Positions 18,475-26,734 of a stretch of DNA of 64,000 bases are shown here, in pieces. The position numbers and the translations under genes were made by a program. Location of the stretch: positions 1 to 64,000 of the forward strand of contig NZ_JAIEMO010000014.1 of NCBI RefSeq assembly GCF_019752095.1, written 5' to 3'. Positions within the stretch are counted from its first letter, which is position 1. Every line of letters begins with the position of its first letter. The notes under the pieces are model-generated. The model was not told the DNA's origin. It saw only the letters and a program-made list of their open reading frames with translations, and made no database searches. The stretch is from Nitrosomonas sp. GTDB taxonomy: Bacteria > Pseudomonadota > Gammaproteobacteria > Burkholderiales > Nitrosomonadaceae.

Positions 18475-19839
18475 ATGTCAATGCAATCCATCAATCCGGC
18501 CACAGGCCAAATCATACAATCGTTCCCAATATGGCAAGCAGTAGAAATCAATGCGGTGCTGAAACAAGTGGAGTCGGCGCAGACTGAGTGGGCGTCGCTT
18601 GGTTTCGCGCAACGATCGGGTTTGATGCGCAATCTTGCGCAGCTCTTCCGGCAGCGTAGCGAGGAATATGCCAATCTGATTACTGAAGAAATGGGGAAAT
18701 TGCTCAAGGAAGCTAGGGCGGAGATAGAAAAATGCGCGCTAGGTTGTGAGCATTACGCTAATCAAGCTGAATCCTATCTGCGCGACGAGATCATTGCCTC
18801 CGATGCCAGCCGCAGTCTGGTGGTTTACCAGCCTTTAGGTATTGTGCTTTGCATCATGCCGTGGAATTTTCCTTTTTGGCAATTAATCCGCGCTGCTGCA
18901 CCGGCGATGATGGCGGGTAACGCGGTGGTGCTTAAGCATGCGTCAAATGTACCGCGTTGTGCACTGGCATTGGAAGATGCATTTCATCAAGCCGGTTTTC
19001 CGGAGCATGTCTTCCGCACGCTGATGATTGGTGCCGAACAAGCGCAAGCAGTCATTGCCGACCGACGCATTGCTGCCGTTACCTTGACGGGCAGTAGCGC
19101 TGCAGGACGCAAAGTCGCAGCAATTGCTGGGCAGCACTTGAAAAAATGCGTACTCGAATTAGGCGGTTCAGATCCCTTTATTGTGCTGGATGATGCTGAT
19201 ATCGAATCAACTGCCAAGCAGGCCCTTGTGGCACGTTTGCAAAATATGGGGCAGAGTTGCATTGCCGCCAAGCGTTTTATTCTCATCGATACGATTGCCG
19301 ATGCTTTTGTCGCGCAATTGAAAATGCTCTTCAGCCAGCTACAAATCGGCGATCCGAAACACATGGACACCGGGATTGCGCCGATGGCGCGTGAAGACTT
19401 GCGCACCGAGCTGCATGCACAAGTTGAACGAAGTCTAGCATCAGGTGCTAAGCTTGTATTTGGCGGTAATGTTATCGGTGCGCAAGGCGCGTACTACGCG
19501 CCGACAATACTGGATCAGGTGCAGCCGGGTATGGCAGCATTTGATGAAGAATTATTTGGTCCGGTCGTGGCAATCGTGCGTGTGAAAAATGCAGAGGAAG
19601 CGATTCAATTAGCCAACCGGACGCAATTCGGTCTTGGTGGCAGCGTATGGACACGCGATACGATGCTCGGAGAAGCGCTGGCGCGGCAGATTCATGCCGG
19701 CTCCACTTTTGTCAACGGTATTGTCAAAAGCGATCCGCGCCTACCATTTGGAGGTATTAAGGAATCCGGTTACGGGCGAGAATTGTCGTATCACGGCATT
19801 CGCGAATTTGTGAATATTAAAACGGTGTGGATCAAGTGA
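18475..19839 (+). CDS. NAD(P)+-dependent succinate-semialdehyde dehydrogenase, Sad/GabD type
   Basis: About 454 residues of the aldehyde dehydrogenase superfamily. The Rossmann loop LTGSSAAGRKV, catalytic Glu in LELGGSDPFIV and catalytic Cys in NMGQSCIAAKR are all present; the C-terminal LPFGGIKESGYGRELS is typical of SSADH. The family oxidises succinic semialdehyde to succinate. The start INPATGQIIQSFP and length fit the Sad-like branch. ATG at 18475 has AAGG nine bases upstream and is preferred over an in-frame TTG at 18469. No GABA transaminase is nearby, so the physiological substrate is uncertain. Confidence 0.87.
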   Translation: MSMQSINPATGQIIQSFPIWQAVEINAVLKQVESAQTEWASLGFAQRSGLMRNLAQLFRQRSEEYANLITEEMGKLLKEARAEIEKCALGCEHYANQAESYLRDEIIASDASRSLVVYQPLGIVLCIMPWNFPFWQLIRAAAPAMMAGNAVVLKHASNVPRCALALEDAFHQAGFPEHVFRTLMIGAEQAQAVIADRRIAAVTLTGSSAAGRKVAAIAGQHLKKCVLELGGSDPFIVLDDADIESTAKQALVARLQNMGQSCIAAKRFILIDTIADAFVAQLKMLFSQLQIGDPKHMDTGIAPMAREDLRTELHAQVERSLASGAKLVFGGNVIGAQGAYYAPTILDQVQPGMAAFDEELFGPVVAIVRVKNAEEAIQLANRTQFGLGGSVWTRDTMLGEALARQIHAGSTFVNGIVKSDPRLPFGGIKESGYGRELSYHGIREFVNIKTVWIK

Positions 19840-19857
19840 TAGTTAATTGTTGAGCAA

Positions 19858-20970
19858 TTACAAACCAGTATGTAATCCAGGTATGCCGATGCGTTGGATA
19901 TAAATAGCATTATTGCCTTCTTCGTAAGCGAGTAATTTACCCTCTTTATGCCAGAGGCGAAATGCCAGTGAATAAGATAGTACTCGGATCGGATAATCAC
20001 GTGGCAAGGTTTGCAGATAGGGTTGTATCGTAGTGAAATTGGCAGCGCCATATTGTTGCATGATAAAACGCAAACCTCCGTTAGCGGGGCCGATGTTGTA
20101 GGCTAACAATCCCAAAAAGAGATCGCCTTTCATTTCAGCCAAATAATGTTTAAATGTGGCTGCGGCGACAAAAGCGTTATGACGAGAGTTCTCCAAAGCG
20201 ATTTTTTCTGAACCAAGCCGTTTGCGTGCCTGCGCCATGACTGCTTCCGGGACGCGGGTGATTTGGAACAATCCTTTGCCACCGTCGCTGCTGTCTCGCG
20301 GGATGAAAGATGATTCTGTTGCTGCAATGCCGTGTAGCAGATTGACATCCATATTAAAAGAACGGGCGGCATCTTCGATCGCCTGACGATATTCCTGTGA
20401 GCGATTAACCATTTTTTGCAGCTGCGTAACATCATGCCGCCGGTAAGCTGCATAGACCTGATGCGAGATCGTCACGCGTCCAGCTTCTTCCTTGCCACCT
20501 ACCAAAGTGCGGAAATTGCCATAAGCCAGTGTGAATTGATCGTGTGTGACAAGCCAGGAAATCAGCAACGCCAATGTCAAGGATAAAGCCGGAGCCAGAA
20601 ATTCCGAATGCAATCGCAGCCATTTTCTCAGTTTCCACCAGCCAACCAGAAATAGGCTTACGGCTAATATCAAACCCAGTACGCCGGTAGCAAACGGTAG
20701 CAAGTTGACAAAAAAACTGGTGCCTGAAAATCGACTGGCGGAATAACCGAGGAGCATGATAATGGCGCAAAATGCCGCAATGCCCAAACCAAAAGTTTCG
20801 ATGCTAGTCAGCAATATTTTCCGCCGGAGCCCACTGGGTTGAATTCTTCTGGTTCGCTTTCTCGGCTTGTTGGTAGCGCTGGCATTACGCACAACTTTAG
20901 TGCGTTTGCGTCTCTGCTTCGGCTTGATGTCATCGGCTTCGGGATTGTTAGGCAGATTTGTTTTATCCAT
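19858..20970 (-). CDS. Membrane-anchored lytic transglycosylase (SLT domain)
   Basis: 370 residues. A very basic N-terminal 45 residues (KPKQRRKRTKVV, NKPRKRTRRI) precedes three membrane helices (about 52-75, 84-108, 122-142). The C-terminal 190 residues form an SLT/lysozyme-like domain with catalytic Glu in GIAATESSFIP, then DGGKGLFQIT and LLAYNIGPANGG. Such enzymes cleave the glycan strands of murein. The lysine/arginine-rich cytoplasmic tail joined to three helices is unusual for MltC- or Slt-type enzymes and may bind a cytoplasmic partner or nucleic acid; that is inference. Confidence 0.82.
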   Translation of the reverse strand: MDKTNLPNNPEADDIKPKQRRKRTKVVRNASATNKPRKRTRRIQPSGLRRKILLTSIETFGLGIAAFCAIIMLLGYSASRFSGTSFFVNLLPFATGVLGLILAVSLFLVGWWKLRKWLRLHSEFLAPALSLTLALLISWLVTHDQFTLAYGNFRTLVGGKEEAGRVTISHQVYAAYRRHDVTQLQKMVNRSQEYRQAIEDAARSFNMDVNLLHGIAATESSFIPRDSSDGGKGLFQITRVPEAVMAQARKRLGSEKIALENSRHNAFVAAATFKHYLAEMKGDLFLGLLAYNIGPANGGLRFIMQQYGAANFTTIQPYLQTLPRDYPIRVLSYSLAFRLWHKEGKLLAYEEGNNAIYIQRIGIPGLHTGL

Positions 20971-21165
20971 TGAAATAATATCTAAGCAATTGGATCAATG
21001 GTGATTAACCGATAATATATTTTATGCATATTTAATTTTGCTAATGGTTTTACTGAGCGAAGAATAAGGGTTTCCCCGGTATCCGGTATTGTCTTGGTTA
21101 CGTTAAGGTGCGTTCCTGTCATTTTACTTTGAGTTATTACGATCAGGAACATGAGCGAGGAAAAA

Positions 21166-22488
21166 ATGCATACTGCAGGAGAAAATAGAAACACAAGAGT
21201 ATATGCAGCAATTGGAGTTCTGTTGCTTGTTTTGCTGAGCATCAGCAATGTGCATGCCACCAGCCTGCCAAATTTGCTTAAACAAAACGGTCTGGAATTG
21301 GGCGGTTGGATTAACGGTGGTGCGACTTATAATGCTAACCATCCTTCCGATGGTTTCAATGGGGCGGTTACTTTTGCTGATCGTGCTAATCAGTTTCAGT
21401 TGAATCAGCTCAATATATTTTTACAACGTAATGTCGAATCGGAAGGCCCAAAGTGGGATCTCGGCGGTCGTTTCGATTTCCTGTTTGGTACTGACGCTAT
21501 TTATACGCAGGCTTTTGGCATCTCCGCATTCGATGAGAACACCGGCGAACCTTCAAATCGGGGAAACTGGGATCTTAATTTGTGCTGCAATTCGACGCGC
21601 ACTTACGGAATCGCTTTGCCGCAAGCCTATTTGGAAGCTTATGTGCCAATGGGCCGTGGTCTCAACATCAAAGTTGGACATTTTTATACACCGTTGGGCT
21701 ATGAAACGGTTCCTGCACCAGATAACTTTTTTTATACCCGTGGGTATATTCTGAATAGTGGTGAACCATTCACACACACCGGATTGCTAGGTACTCACAC
21801 CATCAATCAGAATTGGCAGATTCAAGGCGGTGCAACTACGGGCAGCGCAACTGGTGGCTGGGATGGGGGTTTTGATAAACAACTCAATAACTGGGGCGGG
21901 ATAGCCAATATCATGTGGAGCAGTGACGACAGAAGAACTGCGGGACAACTTGGCGGCACCTATGGGCAAACAGCGGTCAATGAGCCTTGGATGATGTATA
22001 GCGTCGTCCTGCAACATCGCCTAACGCCGAAAGCCCATATGGTATTGCATCATACCCATGGTTGGGCCAGCAATATCAATCTGCCCGGAGGAATTCAGAA
22101 TGCTGCATGGTATAGCATCAATACGCATATGACTTACGATCTTCTACGTGACTTGTCGGTCGGCATTCGCGTGGAACGCTTTCACGACCGCAACGGTTGG
22201 CGGGTTTTTTCGCCTTACCGTATATTGTCCGCGTTAAATAACAAAGGCGTCAGTTATGCAGGTAACATTCCTTTCGTCAGCGCGCCTGCGGACTATTATG
22301 CAATTACATTGGGCATGAACTGGAAGCCGGCAAAACGGTGGAGTAGAGGTTGGACGCCTATCCGCAATATCAATATTCGGAAAAACATCCGCTATGATCG
22401 TGCAGATGGTATCGACATGGCATTCCGTCCATTTGACGGCAGGAAAGATCAGTTTCTGTTCTCGTTGGATGCGACGATTCCTTTTTAA
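21166..22488 (+). CDS. Outer-membrane beta-barrel porin, BBP2/OmpL-like
   Basis: 440 residues. A signal peptide (hydrophobic VYAAIGVLLLVLLS, cut after NVHA) is followed by a chain of amphipathic strands from GLELGGWINGGATYN to LFSLDATIPF, ending in Phe as outer-membrane barrels do. NQFQLNQLNIFLQRNVES and GRFDFLFGTDA match the putative beta-barrel porin-2 family. ATG at 21166 has GAGG five bases upstream; the earlier ATG at 21151 has its AGGA only two bases away, so 21166 is preferred. Substrate is unknown. The next gene is a second barrel on the opposite strand. Confidence 0.8.
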   Translation: MHTAGENRNTRVYAAIGVLLLVLLSISNVHATSLPNLLKQNGLELGGWINGGATYNANHPSDGFNGAVTFADRANQFQLNQLNIFLQRNVESEGPKWDLGGRFDFLFGTDAIYTQAFGISAFDENTGEPSNRGNWDLNLCCNSTRTYGIALPQAYLEAYVPMGRGLNIKVGHFYTPLGYETVPAPDNFFYTRGYILNSGEPFTHTGLLGTHTINQNWQIQGGATTGSATGGWDGGFDKQLNNWGGIANIMWSSDDRRTAGQLGGTYGQTAVNEPWMMYSVVLQHRLTPKAHMVLHHTHGWASNINLPGGIQNAAWYSINTHMTYDLLRDLSVGIRVERFHDRNGWRVFSPYRILSALNNKGVSYAGNIPFVSAPADYYAITLGMNWKPAKRWSRGWTPIRNINIRKNIRYDRADGIDMAFRPFDGRKDQFLFSLDATIPF

Positions 22489-22659
22489 AAGCGATTAAAA
22501 CTTTAGTCGTGCAGCAATAAAACAAGAAGGAGCTACGCCATTGAGAAAATGGATACATTTCTTGTTACAAAATGAATCATATGCAGAGTGCTTGAAAAAG
22601 AAGAAAAGTTTAATTAATAAGTTATGGTTCTTAATAAGAATATTTCTGATGCCAAAGCA

Positions 22660-24150
22660 TTAAAATTTAAAGGTGACCATGGTATATCCATAGTTAGTAT
22701 CTGCCATGCCAGGGCTTTGTGGGACTTTGGCGAAATAGTCGCCTTTGAATATATGGCTATACCCTATATCAAAGCTCATGCGTTTCATATAACTCCATTG
22801 AGGAGCCCAGCCCACACTGATATCAAGCATATTGCCCAGGAAAGTGCCAGCCTGGCCAGTTGGATCTTGCAGGCCGCTACCTACATACGCGCCATGCTTA
22901 TTGGCTAACCAATATGCGCGATGAGACATCATAAGCCTGACGTCAGGGCGCGGTATGAATGTTGCACGAAAACCGACTGGTGAAAATAGGTTGGAAGGAA
23001 AGAATGGTCCAAACATACCGGTGGGGCCATATTCCACACGACGTTTAGCATACAAAATATCAAAATTTTTGTTGGGGTCTTGACTTCCTGATGAAAAATC
23101 AAATAGATAAACTAATCTTAAAGGCATTGAAGTATCAAAGCTATAGCCTACCTCACCATGATGGCGATGCGCAAAAACCTTGGTATCTTGAGTATCTCCA
23201 AACTGATACATGGATTCAATTTCATAATCCATTTGGCCTTTTGTCGGCTTAGCAAAGAGTCTAAAGCCGGTGGTCGATAGATTGCGTTTCCTGAGCTTAT
23301 TCCCTTCATTTAATTGCAAGAAATAATAATCAACGTTAGCCCATGGCAGATCACGGTTGGTAATCTGCAAACCTGAAAAATAAGTCTCAGGTGTATTCCA
23401 ATCCAATTGCGTTGGTTCCCTATTGACTGGACGGGTCCCAAATACTTGCAGACCCCATTTCTCTTGATCATTTCCTACTACAAGTCGTATTCCATCAAAA
23501 GTGGGCGTTAAGGTTCCCCACCGATGACCGCCTAACAGGCGTGCTTCTCCTGTTTCCAATAGAAACCGGCCGACTTCAAATGTTGCGTTATAGCTTGTTC
23601 CTAAGAAATTCTTGAATAAATAATCCAGATGAAGTTGAGTAAAGTCAAAATGATTAGCAAAGACGTTTGATTGGCCTTGTCCAAAATTTGCTAAGGGAGC
23701 ACGTATATCTGTCAGTTCGAGTGTAAACTTAAGGGGATCTATAATGTTTTTTATCTCCATTAAGAATCTTGTCCGCTGATGAATCATGTCATTAAAGCCC
23801 GGAATATTTCTCGTGAAGCCATTGTCGAAGGCGGCATAGCGCGTTCGATGCTCAACCGCTAAATCGAGCCAATCTGGCGTCATCGCAGAAAGCGGAGTTT
23901 TATGATTTTCCATAAGCCTAGTCAGATTATCATAGTCAAACCGAGTTTCGCCCACGGTTTCCTGCGCACTGAATGGCGGTCTATCAGTCCCTTTGGGTGG
24001 TTTGTGGCTTCTTGCGATAACCGAAGAGTTTTTTGCTTTTTCTGTTTCCAGATTTCTTGTTTCAGCGGCAAAAGTGCTGCTATTACAAAAGAAACATATA
24101 AATATTAAAAATTTAATCAAATAGATCAATAATCTATTCTTCCTGATCAT
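22660..24150 (-). CDS. Outer-membrane barrel of the alginate-export family
   Basis: About 496 residues. Signal peptide RKNRLLIYLIKFLIFICFF ending near TFAAE, then a long series of beta strands to YGYTMVTFKF (C-terminal Phe). Segments such as DLAVEHRTRYAAFDNGF, RFLLETGEARLLGGHRWG and RLVYLFDFSSGSQDPN follow the alginate-export (AlgE-like) family seen in many proteobacteria lacking alginate genes. No polysaccharide synthesis genes are here, so the cargo is unknown. The start at 24150 is fixed by GGGAGG seven bases upstream; an in-frame codon at 24195 lacks such a site. Confidence 0.82.
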   Translation of the reverse strand: MIRKNRLLIYLIKFLIFICFFCNSSTFAAETRNLETEKAKNSSVIARSHKPPKGTDRPPFSAQETVGETRFDYDNLTRLMENHKTPLSAMTPDWLDLAVEHRTRYAAFDNGFTRNIPGFNDMIHQRTRFLMEIKNIIDPLKFTLELTDIRAPLANFGQGQSNVFANHFDFTQLHLDYLFKNFLGTSYNATFEVGRFLLETGEARLLGGHRWGTLTPTFDGIRLVVGNDQEKWGLQVFGTRPVNREPTQLDWNTPETYFSGLQITNRDLPWANVDYYFLQLNEGNKLRKRNLSTTGFRLFAKPTKGQMDYEIESMYQFGDTQDTKVFAHRHHGEVGYSFDTSMPLRLVYLFDFSSGSQDPNKNFDILYAKRRVEYGPTGMFGPFFPSNLFSPVGFRATFIPRPDVRLMMSHRAYWLANKHGAYVGSGLQDPTGQAGTFLGNMLDISVGWAPQWSYMKRMSFDIGYSHIFKGDYFAKVPQSPGMADTNYGYTMVTFKF

Positions 24151-24547
24151 CTGCTTACCTCCCTTGTAATTGCTATCGGAAAAACCTGACTGCAAATATT
24201 ACTAGAGAAGTGCGGGAGGCAATATTCGTGCTGACGCGTAAGGGTAAACCCTTATATGCGTAAATTTATATAGTAGAATCAGTATCTATCTTAGGCTCTT
24301 GAGTAAGTGTAAGTGAAGTTTATAAGAGATAGGATTGATTTTATTGGTGCGCTAAAGGGCTGAAGTATTGAAGATTTATTTGGTGTGGTAGCGGATGTGC
24401 TGCTGTTTGGTTGTTCTGTAAAAGAGTTAAACGGTTTAGAGATTGAATTGTTGCAAGTGGCTCAATACCGGAAGCAGTATCGGTATTATTAAGCACTTTA
24501 TTCTAGTGCACTTGTGAGTCGATTCGAGAGCGATGGCAGCTTACTAG
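24151..24547. other. 397-base intergenic region with a palindrome
   Basis: Between the divergent alginate-export-like gene and the FixL-like kinase. Its one clear element is TAAGGGT-AA-ACCCTTA at 24239-24254, about 90 bases before the porin gene, flanked by GCGT on the left and ATGCGT on the right. The remaining sequence shows no RNA gene or convincing reading frame. Confidence 0.5.
24239..24254. promoter_or_regulatory. Palindromic site TAAGGGT-AA-ACCCTTA
   Basis: Seven-base perfect arms and a two-base centre, 89 bases upstream of the alginate-export-like start. Size and symmetry suit a dimeric regulator; the neighbouring FixJ-like protein is one candidate. No binding evidence exists. Confidence 0.4.
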
Positions 24548-25780
24548 TTGGACTCGGTAGCAGGGGAAGGAAATAATGTTGAGTATTCAATTCAATCCGA
24601 TAAAAATTCAGCGACGGATTTATTAATGGTTGCATTTAATGTTGCAAACTGGAATCTTGATGTCGAGGAGGCGCTTCGGGTTAGTGAAGAGCGCTTGCGT
24701 TTAGCCAAACAGGCTGCGGGCTTGGGTATATTTGACTACGATATTAAACGCAATATCGTTTACTGGGATCAGCAAATGCGTAAATTCTGGGGCGAGCCTT
24801 CTGAAAGAACCGTAAGTTATGAGGAATTTGTCGCGAGGATACATCCAGAAGATCGTGCGGCGAGACAAGAGGCTATAGATTGTGCAATGAATCCTGCTGG
24901 TAACGGCGAATACAGAGCAGAATATCGCGTTGTAAATACCGCCAATGGTGCTGAGCGCTGGATAACTGCGATGGGACGAGTTTATTTTGAAGCCGGTCAG
25001 GCAAATCGACTTGTAGGCGTCACCCGCGATGTCACAGAGCAAAAAAATATCCAGAAAAAGCTTCAGACACAGCGCGATGAAGCTGAGAGTATTCTTAAAC
25101 AACAAGTGGCAGCACGCACGGCCTCAGCGATTGCTCATGAGCTTAATCAACCGCTGACGGCAATTTCTGCTTATAGCGAGGTGGCCCTTCACGCGATACA
25201 TAATGACGATCTTGATTCTGATCATTTAATAAGAGCGCTTGAAGGTTGCGTGGAGCAAGCGCAACGCGCTGGCCGCAGCTTGCATGAACTGCTAGATTTT
25301 CTCCAGAAGGGTGAGGTGGTAACTGAACGGTTAAATCTAAACGAGGTAGTACATGACGCGCTAAATATTGTACGCAATGACGGTCACGGTGGGTTTCATG
25401 TCACGTTGCATTTGCAGCAAAACCTTCCGGCTATTCAGTGTAATCGTACACAAGTACAAAAAGTTCTGGTGAATCTGTTCAGGAATGCTGACGAAGCTAT
25501 GCGTGCCGTAGATTTACCTGCCTTAACGGTTTCTACTAAGGTGCAAACTATGAATGAAATCAATGTGGCTTTAGTGATTGTCCAGGATAACGGTCCGGGT
25601 CTTGACCCCGTGATGGCAAAACGCATATTTGAGCCTTTCTTTACGACCAAGCCAACAGGTATCGGCATGGGACTGGCCATTAGTCGCACATTGATTGAAA
25701 CCAATGGCGGCTATCTCTGGCTAGATCCGGATTCAAGGCCAGGCGCTAAATTCCAGTTTACTTTGCGTTTTGCATCATGA
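24548..25780 (+). CDS. FixL-like PAS sensor histidine kinase
   Basis: 410 residues, soluble. A PAS_3/PAC module (about 50-168, RLAKQAAGLGIFDYDI to GVTRDVTEQ), a short coiled coil, HisKA with phosphoacceptor His197 in AIAHELNQPLTAIS, and a HATPase domain (NLFRNADEAMR, DNGPGLDP, GIGMGLAISRTLIE). The HELNQPL form of the H-box is typical of the FixL/DctB group. The PAS lacks an obvious haem-binding histidine pattern, so oxygen sensing is not implied. The start is uncertain: TTG at 24548 has no good ribosome site; the next in-frame ATG is at 24626. Its stop overlaps the FixJ-like start by 4 bases. Confidence 0.9.
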   Translation: MDSVAGEGNNVEYSIQSDKNSATDLLMVAFNVANWNLDVEEALRVSEERLRLAKQAAGLGIFDYDIKRNIVYWDQQMRKFWGEPSERTVSYEEFVARIHPEDRAARQEAIDCAMNPAGNGEYRAEYRVVNTANGAERWITAMGRVYFEAGQANRLVGVTRDVTEQKNIQKKLQTQRDEAESILKQQVAARTASAIAHELNQPLTAISAYSEVALHAIHNDDLDSDHLIRALEGCVEQAQRAGRSLHELLDFLQKGEVVTERLNLNEVVHDALNIVRNDGHGGFHVTLHLQQNLPAIQCNRTQVQKVLVNLFRNADEAMRAVDLPALTVSTKVQTMNEINVALVIVQDNGPGLDPVMAKRIFEPFFTTKPTGIGMGLAISRTLIETNGGYLWLDPDSRPGAKFQFTLRFAS

Positions 25781-26394
25781 TCACGCATGAACCCACTGTT
25801 TTTATTGTGGATGATGATGCAGCCGTGCGAAATTCCCTTATGCTGATGCTTGAACAGGTAGGCATGCGCGTACGATCTTTCGAGCACGCAAATGCTTTTC
25901 TGAGTGCTTATCACCCCGATTTCTTTGGCTGCATCATCATTGACGTGAAAATGCCGGGAATGAATGGTCTGCGGCTGCAGGAGGAACTTACTTGGCGCAA
26001 GATTGAGTTGCCCGTGATTTTTCTTACCGGACATGGCGATATTCCGATGAGTGTAAGGGCAATCAGAGGGGGGGCAGTGGATTTTCTGACGAAACCAGTG
26101 ATACGGGAGAAACTGCTGGTCTGTGTGCACGCAGCTTTTGCGGAAGCCAAGAAAAATATTAGTGACTTTGCACGTAATAAAGAAATGGTATCGTGCCTAA
26201 TGAAGCTTACTGACCGTGAACGCGAGGTGATGACCTTGGCGGTCCAAGGGCATAGTAACAAACAGATTGCTTGTTGTCTGGGCATCAGTCATCGCACGGT
26301 TGAAATCCATAAATCCAAGATTATGCAAAAAACAGGTGCAAGTAATTTGCTGGATCTTGCACGCATTGCTCGAGAATGTGATTTGAACGAATGA
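25777..26394 (+). CDS. FixJ-family response regulator
   Basis: 205 residues. Receiver domain 1-120 with VDDD, phosphoacceptor Asp56 (GCIIIDVKMPG) and LTKPV, then a LuxR-type helix-turn-helix (about 138-200, LTDREREVMTLAVQGHSNKQIA). It overlaps the kinase stop as ATGA, so the two are translated together and form a cognate pair. Output targets are unknown; the adjacent porin genes are plausible. Confidence 0.92.
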   Translation: MITHEPTVFIVDDDAAVRNSLMLMLEQVGMRVRSFEHANAFLSAYHPDFFGCIIIDVKMPGMNGLRLQEELTWRKIELPVIFLTGHGDIPMSVRAIRGGAVDFLTKPVIREKLLVCVHAAFAEAKKNISDFARNKEMVSCLMKLTDREREVMTLAVQGHSNKQIACCLGISHRTVEIHKSKIMQKTGASNLLDLARIARECDLNE

Positions 26395-26579
26395 TTCTGC
26401 GGTGAGTGTGCAGAATATCTGGAAAAATGGAGCAGCTCACACTTAATCTGATAGTCGTTGCGTCATATTGAGTAATCGTTAGATCAAGTAACAGCAAGTA
26501 CACCTAAGTTTATCCGTGAGATGGCATATTTCTCACAGACCCTCTTCGGCTTGTTGTTAAGTGGACAAGTTTTTTCTTT

Positions 26580-26615
26580 TATCTCGGATTTCTCTTAACG
26601 GGGAAATCCGAGATA
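26580..26615. repeat. Hairpin 1: 13-bp perfect inverted repeat
   Basis: TATCTCGGATTTC at 26580-26592 pairs with GAAATCCGAGATA at 26603-26615 across a 10-base loop. A T-rich run precedes it on the plus strand; none follows, so on either strand it is not a classical terminator, though read on the minus strand it would follow hairpin 2. Confidence 0.65.
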
Positions 26616-26630
26616 AGCTAAACTTAGATG

Positions 26631-26669
26631 CAGATTTGGTGAACAATCGAGGCTTATTCACCAAATCTG
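26631..26669. repeat. Hairpin 2: 13-bp perfect inverted repeat
   Basis: CAGATTTGGTGAA at 26631-26643 pairs with TTCACCAAATCTG at 26657-26669 across a 13-base loop. It is 15 bases from hairpin 1 and 66 bases past the stop of the repeat-protein gene. Its sequence is unrelated to hairpin 1. Confidence 0.65.
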
Positions 26670-26734
26670 ATATTGCTGATTGAGCAGCGAAGGTGGGTTC
26701 CTGTCCTCACAATAAAGCTATAGGAAATTGCAAG

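Larger units (their letters stand above)
26395..26734. other. 340-base intergenic region with two tandem perfect hairpins
   Basis: Lies between the convergent FixJ-like and repeat-protein genes. It holds two unrelated perfect inverted repeats, each with 13-base arms, at 26580-26615 and 26631-26669. No reading frame or RNA gene was recognised in the rest. Confidence 0.6.

Noticed and set aside
24397..24492. Short open frame (31 codons, GTG start) before the FixL-like gene
   Set aside because: No ribosome site, no similarity I recognise, and a different frame from the kinase.
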